29,980 bases of DNA from CAZADA01 sp964526675 (GTDB taxonomy: Bacteria > Pseudomonadota > Alphaproteobacteria > Caulobacterales > Maricaulaceae). Numbering within the stretch: the stretch's first letter is position 1; every line of letters begins with the position of its first letter. The position numbers and the translations under genes were made by a program. Of this stretch, positions 7,942 to 16,052 are shown piece after piece. The DNA is taken from positions 1-29,980 of the forward strand of contig CAZGLY010000038.1 of assembly GCA_964526675.1 (NCBI GenBank), in the 5' to 3' direction. The notes beneath the pieces are model-generated. The model ran no database searches, was not told where the DNA came from, and saw nothing but the letters and a program-made list of their open reading frames with translations.

Positions 7942-7963
7942 TGCGGATCATGACATATCCGCA
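7942..7963. promoter_or_regulatory. 7-8-7 inverted repeat in the dnaK leader
   Basis: TGCGGAT (7942-7948) is perfectly repeated in inverse as ATCCGCA (7957-7963) around eight bases. Given the predicted start it would span about +5 to +26 of the dnaK transcript. It could be an operator or an RNA stem-loop near the 5' end. It does not match CIRCE. Confidence 0.4.
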
Positions 7964-8055
7964 ACCCTGGATCTCTTCTCACCGCTATGCGGGGGCGGCG
8001 CGCATCGAGGCGCTTCGGGCCGTCGCGCCGTCCGCCGAAAAGGAGCGTTGACACT

Positions 8056-9972
8056 ATGAGCAAGGTCATCGGCATCGACCTGGGCACGACCAACTCTTGC
8101 GTCGCCGTCATGGATGGCGGCACCGCCAAAGTGATCGAAAACTCCGAAGGCGCGCGCACCACGCCGTCCGTGGTCGCCTTCGCGGAAGATGGCGAGCGCC
8201 TGATCGGCCAGCCCGCCAAACGCCAGGCCGTCACCAACCCGGACTTCACCTTCTTCGCCATTAAGCGCCTGATCGGCCGCACCATGGACGATCCAACGGT
8301 GAAAAAAGACGCCGATATGGTGCCCTATGACATCGTTCCGGGCGGCAATGGCGACGCCTGGATCAAAGGGCGCGACAAAAGTTACGCCCCCGCGGAAGTC
8401 TCCGCGATCATCCTGCAAAAGATGAAAGAGACCGCCGAGGCCTATCTCGGTCAGCCGGTGACCCAAGCCGTGATCACCGTGCCGGCGTACTTCAACGACG
8501 CGCAGCGGCAGGCCACCAAGGACGCCGGCAAGATCGCCGGCCTTGAGGTGCTGCGGATCATCAACGAACCGACGGCGGCGTCGCTGGCCTATGGGCTCGA
8601 CAAAAAAGACGGCAAAACCATCGCCGTCTACGACTTAGGCGGCGGCACGTTCGACATCTCGATCCTCGAGATCGGCGACGGCGTTTTCGAAGTGAAGTCG
8701 ACCAACGGGGACACCTTCCTCGGCGGTGAGGACTTCGACTTGCGGATCGTCGATTACCTCGCGGAGGAGTTCCAGCGCGAGAACGGCATCGATCTGCGCA
8801 AAGACAAGCTGGCGCTCCAACGTCTGAAGGAAGAAGCCGAGAAGGCGAAGAAGGAGCTGTCGTCCGCCTCCCAGTACGAGGTGAACCTCCCCTTCATCAC
8901 CGCCGACGCATCGGGCCCGAAACACCTGACCATGAAGCTCACCCGCGCCAAACTCGAGGCGTTGGTCGACGACCTGGTTCAGCGGACAATCGAGCCGTGC
9001 AAAGCCGCTTTGAAGGACGCCGGTCTCTCCGCCGCCGACATCGACGACGTGGTGTTGGTCGGCGGCATGACCCGCATGCCGAAGATCCAAGAAACGGTGA
9101 AGCAGTTCTTCGGCCGTGAACCCCACAAGGGCGTGAACCCCGACGAAGTGGTGGCCATGGGCGCGGCGATCCAAGCCGGCGTGCTCCAAGGCGACGTGAA
9201 AGACGTGCTGCTGCTGGACGTGACGCCGCTGTCGCTCGGCATTGAAACGCTGGGCGGCGTGTTCACGCGGTTGATCGAACGCAACACCACCATCCCCACG
9301 AAGAAGTCGCAGATCTTCTCCACCGCCGAGGACAACCAGTCGGCGGTCACGATTCGCGTCTTCCAGGGCGAGCGGGAAATGGCGGCGGACAACAAGCTGC
9401 TGGGCCAATTCGACCTTTTGGGCATCCCGCCGGCGCCGCGGGGCCTGCCGCAAATCGAAGTGACCTTCGACATCGACGCCAACGGCATCGTGAACGTGTC
9501 GGCGAAGGACAAGGCCACCAACAAAGAGCATCAAATCCGCATCCAGGCCTCCGGCGGGCTTTCGGACACCGACATCGACCAGATGGTGAAAGACGCGGAG
9601 GCGAACGCCTCCGAAGACAAGCGTCGCCGTGAGTTGGTCGAGGCGAAAAACGCGGCGGACGCTCTCGTCCACCAAACCGAAAAGCAGGTGGAAGAGTTCG
9701 GCGACAAGGTCTCCGCCGACGACAAGACCGCCATCGAAACGGCCGTCGCCGCGCTGAAGGATGTGAAGGACGGCGAAGATCTGGCTGACATCAAGGCGAA
9801 GACCGAAGCGCTGATGCAAGCCGCGATGAAGCTCGGCGAAGCCATGTACAAAGCCTCCGCCGCGGAAGCGGGCGCGGGCGAGGACGCCGCCGGCGACGAC
9901 GCGCAAGCGTCCAGCGAAGACGTCGTCGACGCCGAGTTTGAAGAAGTGGACGACAACCAGAAGCGGGCTTAA
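8056..9972 (+). CDS. dnaK: Molecular chaperone DnaK (Hsp70)
   Basis: 638 aa, standard length. DnaK binds exposed hydrophobic stretches of client proteins in an ATP cycle driven by DnaJ and GrpE. The ATPase domain opens MSKVIGIDLGTTNSCVAVMDG and contains AVYDLGGGTFDISILEI, NGDTFLGGEDFD and DDVVLVGGMTRMPKIQ. The linker is KDVLLLDVTPLSLGIETLGG; the substrate-binding domain and helical lid follow, ending in an acidic tail EFEEVDDNQKRA. The start is ATG 8056 with AGGAG ten bases upstream; upstream in-frame ATG 7987 would give a non-family extension. The sigma-32-like promoter about 125 bases upstream indicates heat induction. dnaJ follows 137 bases downstream. Confidence 0.98.
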   Translation: MSKVIGIDLGTTNSCVAVMDGGTAKVIENSEGARTTPSVVAFAEDGERLIGQPAKRQAVTNPDFTFFAIKRLIGRTMDDPTVKKDADMVPYDIVPGGNGDAWIKGRDKSYAPAEVSAIILQKMKETAEAYLGQPVTQAVITVPAYFNDAQRQATKDAGKIAGLEVLRIINEPTAASLAYGLDKKDGKTIAVYDLGGGTFDISILEIGDGVFEVKSTNGDTFLGGEDFDLRIVDYLAEEFQRENGIDLRKDKLALQRLKEEAEKAKKELSSASQYEVNLPFITADASGPKHLTMKLTRAKLEALVDDLVQRTIEPCKAALKDAGLSAADIDDVVLVGGMTRMPKIQETVKQFFGREPHKGVNPDEVVAMGAAIQAGVLQGDVKDVLLLDVTPLSLGIETLGGVFTRLIERNTTIPTKKSQIFSTAEDNQSAVTIRVFQGEREMAADNKLLGQFDLLGIPPAPRGLPQIEVTFDIDANGIVNVSAKDKATNKEHQIRIQASGGLSDTDIDQMVKDAEANASEDKRRRELVEAKNAADALVHQTEKQVEEFGDKVSADDKTAIETAVAALKDVKDGEDLADIKAKTEALMQAAMKLGEAMYKASAAEAGAGEDAAGDDAQASSEDVVDAEFEEVDDNQKRA

Positions 9973-10109
9973 CGGCCGTCGCGACACGCCCGGCGCGAGC
10001 GGTCTCTCGCCGCCGCGTCGAGCGTGGGTCGCGCCGTCAAACACCGCGCCGTCTTTTCCGAGCGGCGCTGGCCCACGCGGTTTGCGCGCCCGTCCTGTGA
10101 CAGAGATCG

Positions 10110-11291
10110 ATGAGCGAAGACTATTATCAAATCCTCGGTGTCGATCGCACTGCCGACGAAAAGGCGCTGAAGAGCGCTTACCGCAAACTGGCCATGCAGC
10201 ATCACCCGGATCGCAATCCGGGGGACGCCGCCGCCGAGGCCAAATTCAAGGACATCAACGCGGCCTACGCGGTGCTCTCCGACCCGGAGAAACGTCGCGT
10301 GTACGATCAAGTCGGCCACGCCGCGTTCTCCCAAGCCAACGGCATGGGCGGCGGCGGACAGAACTTTGAAGGCTTTGAGGACCTGGTCCGCTCCGCCTTC
10401 GGCAGCAGTTTCGACGATTTGTTCGGTGAGTTCTTTGGGCGTGGCGGCCCGGGACCGCGTCGCGGGCGCAGCGGCCCGGCGCGCGGCGCGGACTTGCGGT
10501 TCGATCTCGAGATCTCCCTGGAAGACGCCTATGGCGGCAAGACGGTGGAAATCGCCGTGCCCTCGACGGAGACCTGCGACCGCTGCAATGGCGACGGCGC
10601 GGAACCCGGCACCGAGATTGAAGTCTGCCCCACCTGCAACGGCCTCGGACGGGTGCGCGCGACCCAAGGCTTTTTCACCATGGAGCGCACGTGCCCGACC
10701 TGCGGCGGCCAGGGTCGCTACGTGAAAACGCCATGTCGCAAATGCGACGGCGTGGGCCGCGTGCGGGTGGAGCGCATGCTGTCGGTGAAGATCCCGCCGG
10801 GCGTCGAAGACGGCACGCGGATCCGCCTCGCCGGCGAAGGCGACGCCGGCGCGCGCGGCGGGCCGCGCGGCGATCTCTACATCTTTGTGAGCATTCGCCC
10901 CCACGAGATTTTTGAGCGCGATGGGGCCGATCTCTATTGTCGCGCCCCGGTGCCCATGACGACCGCGGCCCTCGGCGGCGAGATCGAGATTCCCACCATC
11001 GAAGGCGGGCGGGTCAAAGTGCGCACCCCGGAGGGTTCTCAAACTGGCCGCAAGGTGCGTCTGCGCGGCAAAGGCATGACGCGCCTGCGCTCCGCCGCCC
11101 ACGGCGACATGTATGTGGAGCTTTTTGTCGAGACGCCGACGCGTTTGAACGCCCGCCAAAAGGAGCTGCTGGAAGCGTTCGCGGATGAAAGCGGCGAAGA
11201 CTGCCACCCCGAACACAAAAGCTTTTTCGAGCGCGCCAAACGGTTCTGGGACGGCATCGCCGGTGCGGACGGGGAACGCCCCAACGCCTGA
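10110..11291 (+). CDS. dnaJ: Molecular chaperone DnaJ (type I Hsp40)
   Basis: 393 aa. DnaJ delivers clients to DnaK and triggers its ATP hydrolysis. The J-domain has the obligatory HPD at H32-P33-D34. A Gly/Phe-rich linker (about 72-125) is followed by the zinc domain with four CXXCXGXG repeats: CDRCNGDG (from C156), CPTCNGLG, CPTCGGQG and CRKCDGVG (from C209). The C-terminal client-binding domain includes VEDGTRIRLAGEGDAG and LRGKGMTRLR. It is downstream of dnaK in the same direction. The 137-base gap contains a GC-rich imperfect hairpin (GGCGCGAG/CTCTCGCC at about 9992) without a T-tract, which might lower read-through. Confidence 0.98.
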   Translation: MSEDYYQILGVDRTADEKALKSAYRKLAMQHHPDRNPGDAAAEAKFKDINAAYAVLSDPEKRRVYDQVGHAAFSQANGMGGGGQNFEGFEDLVRSAFGSSFDDLFGEFFGRGGPGPRRGRSGPARGADLRFDLEISLEDAYGGKTVEIAVPSTETCDRCNGDGAEPGTEIEVCPTCNGLGRVRATQGFFTMERTCPTCGGQGRYVKTPCRKCDGVGRVRVERMLSVKIPPGVEDGTRIRLAGEGDAGARGGPRGDLYIFVSIRPHEIFERDGADLYCRAPVPMTTAALGGEIEIPTIEGGRVKVRTPEGSQTGRKVRLRGKGMTRLRSAAHGDMYVELFVETPTRLNARQKELLEAFADESGEDCHPEHKSFFERAKRFWDGIAGADGERPNA

Positions 11292-11365
11292 GTGCGCGCC
11301 TAAGCAAGCGCCCAAAACCGCGCGTCAGGTCGGCGTCCGCCCCCCGGTCGAACGACGGCGTCGCG

Positions 11366-12202
11366 TCAATGCGCCATGAAGAGCGACGGCGCGTCCGCCT
11401 CGAGAAGCGTGCGCGTCACGCCCCCAAACACCGCCTGGCGCAACCGCGTGTGGCCATAGGCCCCGGCGATCAGCAACTCGACGTCCGCGGCTTTCGCCGC
11501 AGCCAACAATTGCTCCCCCGGCGCGCTGCGGGCCTCAAACGTCACCACTTCCGTGGTCGGTCCCCGGCGCCCAATCCACGCCGACGCAAAATCGGGATCC
11601 GCGCACGCGACGTCCTTCGGGCTGAGCCCCGCGCTGACTTGCAGGATCACCACATGCTCCGCGACGCCCACCAAATCGCGAGCCATCTTCAGCGACCGCG
11701 CCGCCTCCCGCGATCCGTCCCACGCCACGCCGAGCCGCTTGGGCGGGACCGGGCCGCGCGGGATCAACACCGCCGCGCCGTCCTCGATAAGGACGGTTTG
11801 AAACACGTCCGCCAAGGGGCCCGTCCCGCGCGCGGCCTGCGGCTCCACAATGGCGAACGGCGACAGGCGCGCCGGCGCCGAGCCGTGCACCCGCGCGCCG
11901 CCATGGACCCGGTAGTGAAACCCGTCTCGGTCGCCAACCATGGCGCGCGCCCGGCCTTCGGCGGCCTCGCGCTCCGCGCTCAACGCCTCCACCGCGCCGA
12001 GGCCAAGGCCCGCCACCCCGTCGCCCGACATCATCAGCGCCGCCGCGTCATCAGCGCCCAAGAAGACGGCGTCGACCTCCAGCTGGAGCGCCGAGGCCAA
12101 GGCGGCGGCCGCCTCAAACGCCGGCGCATCGCCCGCTTGGCCGCTCAGCGGCAAAAACAACGTGTCAGCGCTGGCGCTCGGTGCAGTCGGCGGTAGGCTC
12201 AT
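11366..12202 (-). CDS. Universal stress protein (UspA family)
   Basis: 278 aa from ATG 12202 (MSLPPTAPS), which has GGAG eight bases upstream; the longer open frame to 12466 is not needed. The C-terminal half is a clear Usp domain: VAWDGSREAARSLKMARDL, then the nucleotide-binding signature GAYGHTRLRQAVFGGVTRTLL ending PSLFMAH. The N-terminal half is a diverged Usp-like half, as in other tandem-Usp proteins of about 275 aa. It probably binds ATP and acts in stress survival. It converges with dnaJ; the 74 bases between their stops hold no strong terminator. Confidence 0.9.
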   Translation of the reverse strand: MSLPPTAPSASADTLFLPLSGQAGDAPAFEAAAALASALQLEVDAVFLGADDAAALMMSGDGVAGLGLGAVEALSAEREAAEGRARAMVGDRDGFHYRVHGGARVHGSAPARLSPFAIVEPQAARGTGPLADVFQTVLIEDGAAVLIPRGPVPPKRLGVAWDGSREAARSLKMARDLVGVAEHVVILQVSAGLSPKDVACADPDFASAWIGRRGPTTEVVTFEARSAPGEQLLAAAKAADVELLIAGAYGHTRLRQAVFGGVTRTLLEADAPSLFMAH

Positions 12203-12366
12203 GGCGCGCTCTCCAAAAACCGTGGGGCGGGAAGCTCGACCGTGACTTGATCTCATCGGCGTTCGCGGCCAGCAAGAGAGTTCTCGTCTACCCCAATCCG
12301 CCGCCCGTGTGTGAGACGACCGTGAGCCGCACCAACCCACCCGCCGATCGCTCCGCAACGCGCGCC

Positions 12367-13050
12367 ATGACCAGTCGGGGCGAGCGGCGCGGCCGCGCCA
12401 AGCCGCCGGCCCCGCGAGCCTGGCAGCGCATGCTGTCAGGGCGGCGGTTGGACCTGCTCGACCCATCGCCCTTGGACATTGAGATTGAGGACATCGCCCA
12501 TGGCTTGGCGCGGGTGGCGCGATGGAATGGCCAAACCGCGGGCGAGCACGCCTTCTCGGTGGCGGAACACTCCGTGGTCGTGGAGGAGATCACCGCCGCC
12601 CTCGCCCCGGAGGTGACGCCGGCGGACCGTTTGACGGCGCTGCTGCACGACGCGCCGGAATACGTCATCGGCGATATGATCAGTCCGTTTAAGGCGGCCC
12701 TCGGCTTTGACTACCGGACGTTTGAGGAGCGCTTGGAGCGCGCGATCCACATTCGCTTTGGGTTGCCTGCAATTCCGAAAGCCGGCCTGCGCAAAACGAT
12801 CAAGCGCGCCGATCGCGCATGCGCCTACTTTGAGGCGGTGCAGATCGCCGGTTTTGATGAACACGAAGCGGCGGGTTTCTTTGGGCGTCCCCCGCCCGGG
12901 CTGGACATCGCCATCGCCCCATCGCCCGTGCGCACAGCCCAAGCCACGTTCTTGAAACGGTTTCAGACCTTATTGGACGCGATGGACGCGGGGCCTGCGT
13001 CTCATCCGCCGGCGGCGGACGCGTCCGAACGCGCGTCGCGGCGATCATGA
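12367..13050 (+). CDS. HD-domain phosphohydrolase, YfbR-like
   Basis: 227 aa from ATG 12367. The HD fold is visible: IAHGLARVARWNGQTAGEHA, FSVAEHSVVVEE (H61, H68), LLHDAPEYVIGDMISPFK (H94-D95) and IKRADRACAYFEA (D149). Related YfbR proteins are 5'-deoxynucleotidases, but this substrate is unproven. The stop overlaps the start of the NAD regulator (ATGA), so the two are translationally coupled. That suggests a role near nucleotide or NAD turnover. An in-frame GTG at 12322 is an alternative start; neither has a good ribosome site. Confidence 0.85.
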   Translation: MTSRGERRGRAKPPAPRAWQRMLSGRRLDLLDPSPLDIEIEDIAHGLARVARWNGQTAGEHAFSVAEHSVVVEEITAALAPEVTPADRLTALLHDAPEYVIGDMISPFKAALGFDYRTFEERLERAIHIRFGLPAIPKAGLRKTIKRADRACAYFEAVQIAGFDEHEAAGFFGRPPPGLDIAIAPSPVRTAQATFLKRFQTLLDAMDAGPASHPPAADASERASRRS

Positions 13051-14078
13051 CCGCCCAGCCGAACCCGGTTTCAGAGCCTCTCGCCCCGCCGGCGATTGTG
13101 ATCGGCTTGTCGGCGGTGATCATCGCCGTGGTGGGCGGTCGCGCGCGCGCTCTGGTGGCGCGCGAGCCGGCGCAGGCGCCGCCGGCCTTGCCCTTCGGCC
13201 CCTTCGACCCGGAGGGCCACCGCACATTCGAAATCGCCCTGCGCGCGTTTGTGCGTGAGCAGACCGGCTTTGAGCTCGGCTATGTCGAGCAGCTCTACAC
13301 GTTCGGCGATCGTGGTCGTGAAGCGCCGCGCGCACGCATGCCCGGCGCTGAACGCCAGACGGAGGCGCCTTCGCGGGTGATCTCCGTCAGCTACCTGGCG
13401 TTGGCCCCTGGAGATCAAGAAACGACGCTTGGCCGCTGGGCCGACTGGTATGAGTTTTTTCCGTGGGAGGACTGGCGCGCGGGCCGTCCAGCGCTCCTCG
13501 ACGCGCTGATACGTCCGCGTTTGCACGCCTGGGCCGACGGCTCCGGCACCCAAGGGCGGCGTGCGGCGCGTTGGGCCCGCGCGCGCGAGGCGTTCGGCTT
13601 TGACGGCGCGCCTTGGAACGAGGAGCGGGTCCTCGACCGCTACGAACTTCTTTATGAGGCGGACATCGCCTTCGAAGCCACCATCGACCGCGGCGACTCC
13701 GAGGCCGCCCCCGACGCGCCGCCGGAAACGCTGGGGCGACGCATGGCCTCCGATCACCGGCGCATCCTCGCCACGGCCATTCAGCGTCTGCGCGGCAAGA
13801 TCAAGTATCGCCCCGTCGTGTTTGAGCTGACGCCTCCGCTCTTCACGTTGTCGACCCTCCAATGCGTCGTGGAGGCGATCCTGGGGTTGCGCCTTCACAA
13901 GCAGAATTTTCGCCGAGGCTTGATCAACGCGGGCCTCGTCGAGGGGGTCGGCGCGGTGGAAACCGCCACGGGCGGTCGACCGGCGGAGCTGCACCGGTTT
14001 CGACGCGAAGCCGCACTGTCCCGTTTGGATGGGCGCCAAGCGCTGGGCGTCTCGACCCCCCGCCTCAAGGAGCCGTAA
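13047..14078 (+). CDS. nadQ: NAD biosynthesis regulator, Nudix-like domain plus winged helix (COG4111/NadQ, NrtR-like)
   Basis: 343 aa. Residues about 15-170 form a Nudix-like domain (FEIALRAFVREQTGFELGYV, EQLYTFGDRGRE, RVISVSYLAL). The catalytic REXXEE of the Nudix box is degenerate (LRAFVREQTGF), as expected for a sensor rather than an enzyme. The C-terminal third is a winged helix (KYRPVVFELTPPLFTLSTLQ, FRRGLINAGLVE, RPAELHRFRREA) like NrtR. From memory, COG4111 proteins are predicted NAD regulators of alphaproteobacteria (NadQ). The position just before nadA, with two dyads between, supports this. Effector and mode of action (repressor most likely) are inferred. Confidence 0.82.
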   Translation: MTAQPNPVSEPLAPPAIVIGLSAVIIAVVGGRARALVAREPAQAPPALPFGPFDPEGHRTFEIALRAFVREQTGFELGYVEQLYTFGDRGREAPRARMPGAERQTEAPSRVISVSYLALAPGDQETTLGRWADWYEFFPWEDWRAGRPALLDALIRPRLHAWADGSGTQGRRAARWARAREAFGFDGAPWNEERVLDRYELLYEADIAFEATIDRGDSEAAPDAPPETLGRRMASDHRRILATAIQRLRGKIKYRPVVFELTPPLFTLSTLQCVVEAILGLRLHKQNFRRGLINAGLVEGVGAVETATGGRPAELHRFRREAALSRLDGRQALGVSTPRLKEP

Positions 14079-14144
14079 GGCGTCGATCGTCATCCCCGCG
14101 GCGTGGCTGACGAGCTCGTGAACGGCGCGGTTCGGGAAAACACC

Positions 14145-14172
14145 TTGAAACTCGCCCGCACGCCCTTATGCT
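14145..14172 (+). promoter_or_regulatory. Candidate distal nadA promoter, overlapped by operator 1
   Basis: TTGAAA (14145-14150) and TATGCT (14167-14172) are 16 bases apart. The -10-like element runs into the left half of the upstream dyad (14169-14183), so a bound regulator would block it. Confidence 0.4.
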
Positions 14173-14183
14173 CACTTTCAGCA
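14169..14183. promoter_or_regulatory. Candidate NadQ operator 1
   Basis: TGCTCACTTTCAGCA is a 6-3-6 dyad with one mismatch, followed by an A-rich run. It shares 13 of 15 positions with the second site, including TGCTCAC and the AGCA end. Confidence 0.6.
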
Positions 14184-14202
14184 AAAGAAATCAGGCGGTC
14201 CC

Positions 14203-14232
14203 TTGACGCAATGTGCTTTGCGCACACCTAAT
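14203..14232 (+). promoter_or_regulatory. Candidate proximal nadA promoter, overlapped by operator 2
   Basis: TTGACG (14203-14208) is followed after 18 bases by CCTAAT (14227-14232), a weak -10. The second dyad begins at the last base of that -10. A TGTGC/GCACA inverted repeat lies in the spacer. Confidence 0.4.
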
Positions 14233-14246
14233 GCTCACGTTGAGCA
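14232..14246. promoter_or_regulatory. Candidate NadQ operator 2
   Basis: TGCTCACGTTGAGCA is a perfect 6-3-6 palindrome followed by an A-run, as at operator 1. Its centre (14239) is 63 bp from that of operator 1 (14176), six helical turns, so both sites present the same DNA face. Confidence 0.65.
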
Positions 14247-14282
14247 AAAACAGGCGACCCGCCGCAACCGGGGGAGGCTCCC

Positions 14283-15446
14283 ATGGAGTTGGACATTGCG
14301 CGCGTGAACGATCGGCCGCTGAGCGCGGACGCGGCGACCGATCGGCGTGAAGACGTCTCACCCCGAGCCGGTCAACCAGACGCGCGGCTGGCGTACACGC
14401 CGGACATCGCGCGGGCGACGGACCACCTCTATGAGCGCGTCAAGGACGTGGTTCCAGAGGCGGAGTGGCCTGTCCACGCGCCGGTGATCCACGCCATCAA
14501 CACGCTGAAGGCCGAACGCGACGCCGTCATCCTGGCGCACAATTATATGACGCCGGAGATCTTCCACACGGTGGGCGATTATGTCGGCGACAGCTTGGGC
14601 CTGGCGCGCGAAGCGGCCAACACCGACGCGACGGTCATCGTCCAAGCCGGCGTGCACTTCATGGCGGAGACCGCAAAGATCCTCTCGCCGGACAAGACCG
14701 TGCTGATCCCCGACACCCGGGCTGGGTGCTCCTTGGCGGCGTCCATCACCGGGCGCGACGTGCGCCTGATTAAGGAGCGGTTTCCAGGCATTCCGGTGGT
14801 CACGTACGTGAACACGACCGCGGATGTGAAGGCGGAAAGCGACATCACCTGCACCTCGTCCAACGCGGTGCAAGTCGTCGAGCAGATCGCCGCGCAATTC
14901 GGCGTGCGCAAAGTCATCATGATCCCCGATGAGTTTTTGGCCAAAAATGTCGCGGCCCAAACGGATATTGAGATCATCGCCTGGCACGGCCGCTGCGAAG
15001 TCCATGAACGCTTCACCGCGGAGGACATCGACGAGATTCGCGCCGCGAACCCCGGCGTGTTGGTCCTCGCGCATCCGGAGTGCCCGCCGGAGGTGCTCGG
15101 CGTCTCAGACTATGCCGGGTCCACGGCCGCCATGGCGGACTACGTCAAGACCAGCGGCGCGCGCCAAGTGGTCCTCATCACGGAATGCTCGATGTCGGAC
15201 AATGTCGCGGTGGACAATCCCGGGGTGGAGTTCATCCGCCCGTGCAACCTCTGCCCCCACATGAAGCGCATCACGCTGCACAACATCTACGACGCGCTGC
15301 GTTTTAACCGGCATGAGGTGCGTGTGCCGTCGGCGGTGTCGGCGCGCGCGCGCGCGGCCATCCAACGCATGCTGGATCTGCCCGCGCCGGCGCGCCCGGC
15401 TCGCTTCGATCCCGCCGCGACGCAAGTGGACGTCCACGTGATCTGA
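14283..15446 (+). CDS. nadA: Quinolinate synthase NadA
   Basis: 387 aa. NadA condenses iminoaspartate (from NadB) with dihydroxyacetone phosphate to quinolinate, using a [4Fe-4S] cluster. Likely cluster ligands are C149 (TRAGCSLA), C238 (WHGRCEVH) and C324 (PCNLCPHMK), with the family spacing of 86-89 residues. Other blocks are AVILAHNYMTPEIFHTVGD, YVGDSLGLAREA and TECSMSDN. The start ATG has GGGGAGG five bases upstream. An N-terminal segment of about 55 residues precedes the conserved core. The two upstream dyads suggest control by the adjacent regulator. nadB and nadC follow after two small exported-protein genes. Confidence 0.97.
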   Translation: MELDIARVNDRPLSADAATDRREDVSPRAGQPDARLAYTPDIARATDHLYERVKDVVPEAEWPVHAPVIHAINTLKAERDAVILAHNYMTPEIFHTVGDYVGDSLGLAREAANTDATVIVQAGVHFMAETAKILSPDKTVLIPDTRAGCSLAASITGRDVRLIKERFPGIPVVTYVNTTADVKAESDITCTSSNAVQVVEQIAAQFGVRKVIMIPDEFLAKNVAAQTDIEIIAWHGRCEVHERFTAEDIDEIRAANPGVLVLAHPECPPEVLGVSDYAGSTAAMADYVKTSGARQVVLITECSMSDNVAVDNPGVEFIRPCNLCPHMKRITLHNIYDALRFNRHEVRVPSAVSARARAAIQRMLDLPAPARPARFDPAATQVDVHVI

Positions 15447-15590
15447 GCTGGATGAGGCCCGGCGGCGGCCTCGTCGCCGCGGCCCTCTCGGTCTGGGTCA
15501 TCATGTCGGTGGACGTGCGCCCTCACGGCGGTACGATCATCCCAAGACGCGGCCCCGCAGCGCGGGTCACATCGGCACGAGGAGCGCACG

Positions 15591-16052
15591 ATGATCTTCC
15601 GCTCTAGCCTCGCCCTGGCGACCATCGCGTTGGCGGCGGCCCACGCCATCCCGGCTCGGGCCGAGGGGGACGCGGCGGAGACGCCGGATCTCACAGGCTG
15701 GTGGTCGTTTCGCACCGCCCCTTTTGGCGACGTCGCCTGCGAACTGAGGGGGCGCATGGAAATCCGCCCGTCGCCGGACGAGGACGGCTATGTGTGCGCC
15801 TTCAACACGGATCAAGTGTGTGTTGGGGACTTGCTCTATGAGTCGGAACAGTCCTGCACGGCGCAGATGATCAATGGCGGGTTGCTGATCACCAGCCAAG
15901 TGGACGCCGCTTATCCAGAAGACGTCGCGGAAAATTACTACCGCGACAATTTTGTTCTCGACAACCTGGCCTCCGACGAAATGACCGGACATCTGTCGTC
16001 GCTGTCCATCGTCCCGGTTCGATTTTGGCGCGAAGCGGGAGCGGTGTCATGA
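15591..16052 (+). CDS. Exported protein of unknown function, paralogue of the next gene
   Basis: 153 aa. A signal peptide (MIFRSSLALATIALAA, cleavage likely after PARA) indicates export. The mature part is about 129 residues with four Cys (in VACEL, YVCAF, QVCVG and QSCTA), probably two disulfides in the periplasm. It ends SSLSIVPVRFWREAG, matching the ending of the next protein. GAGGAG lies six bases before the ATG. The stop overlaps the next start as ATGA. The family is unrecognised. It sits 144 bases after nadA and leads into nadB without a break, so it is probably in the NAD operon, though nothing in the sequence ties it to NAD chemistry. Confidence 0.85.
   Translation: MIFRSSLALATIALAAAHAIPARAEGDAAETPDLTGWWSFRTAPFGDVACELRGRMEIRPSPDEDGYVCAFNTDQVCVGDLLYESEQSCTAQMINGGLLITSQVDAAYPEDVAENYYRDNFVLDNLASDEMTGHLSSLSIVPVRFWREAGAVS

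Noticed and set aside
9992..10011. Possible terminator between dnaK and dnaJ
   Set aside because: The stem GGCGCGAG/CTCTCGCC has a mismatch and no T-tract; too weak to list as a terminator.
8635..10044. 469-codon minus-strand frame opposite dnaK
   Set aside because: It is the classic antisense open frame of dnaK with His/Gly/Val-rich composition and no recognisable motif.
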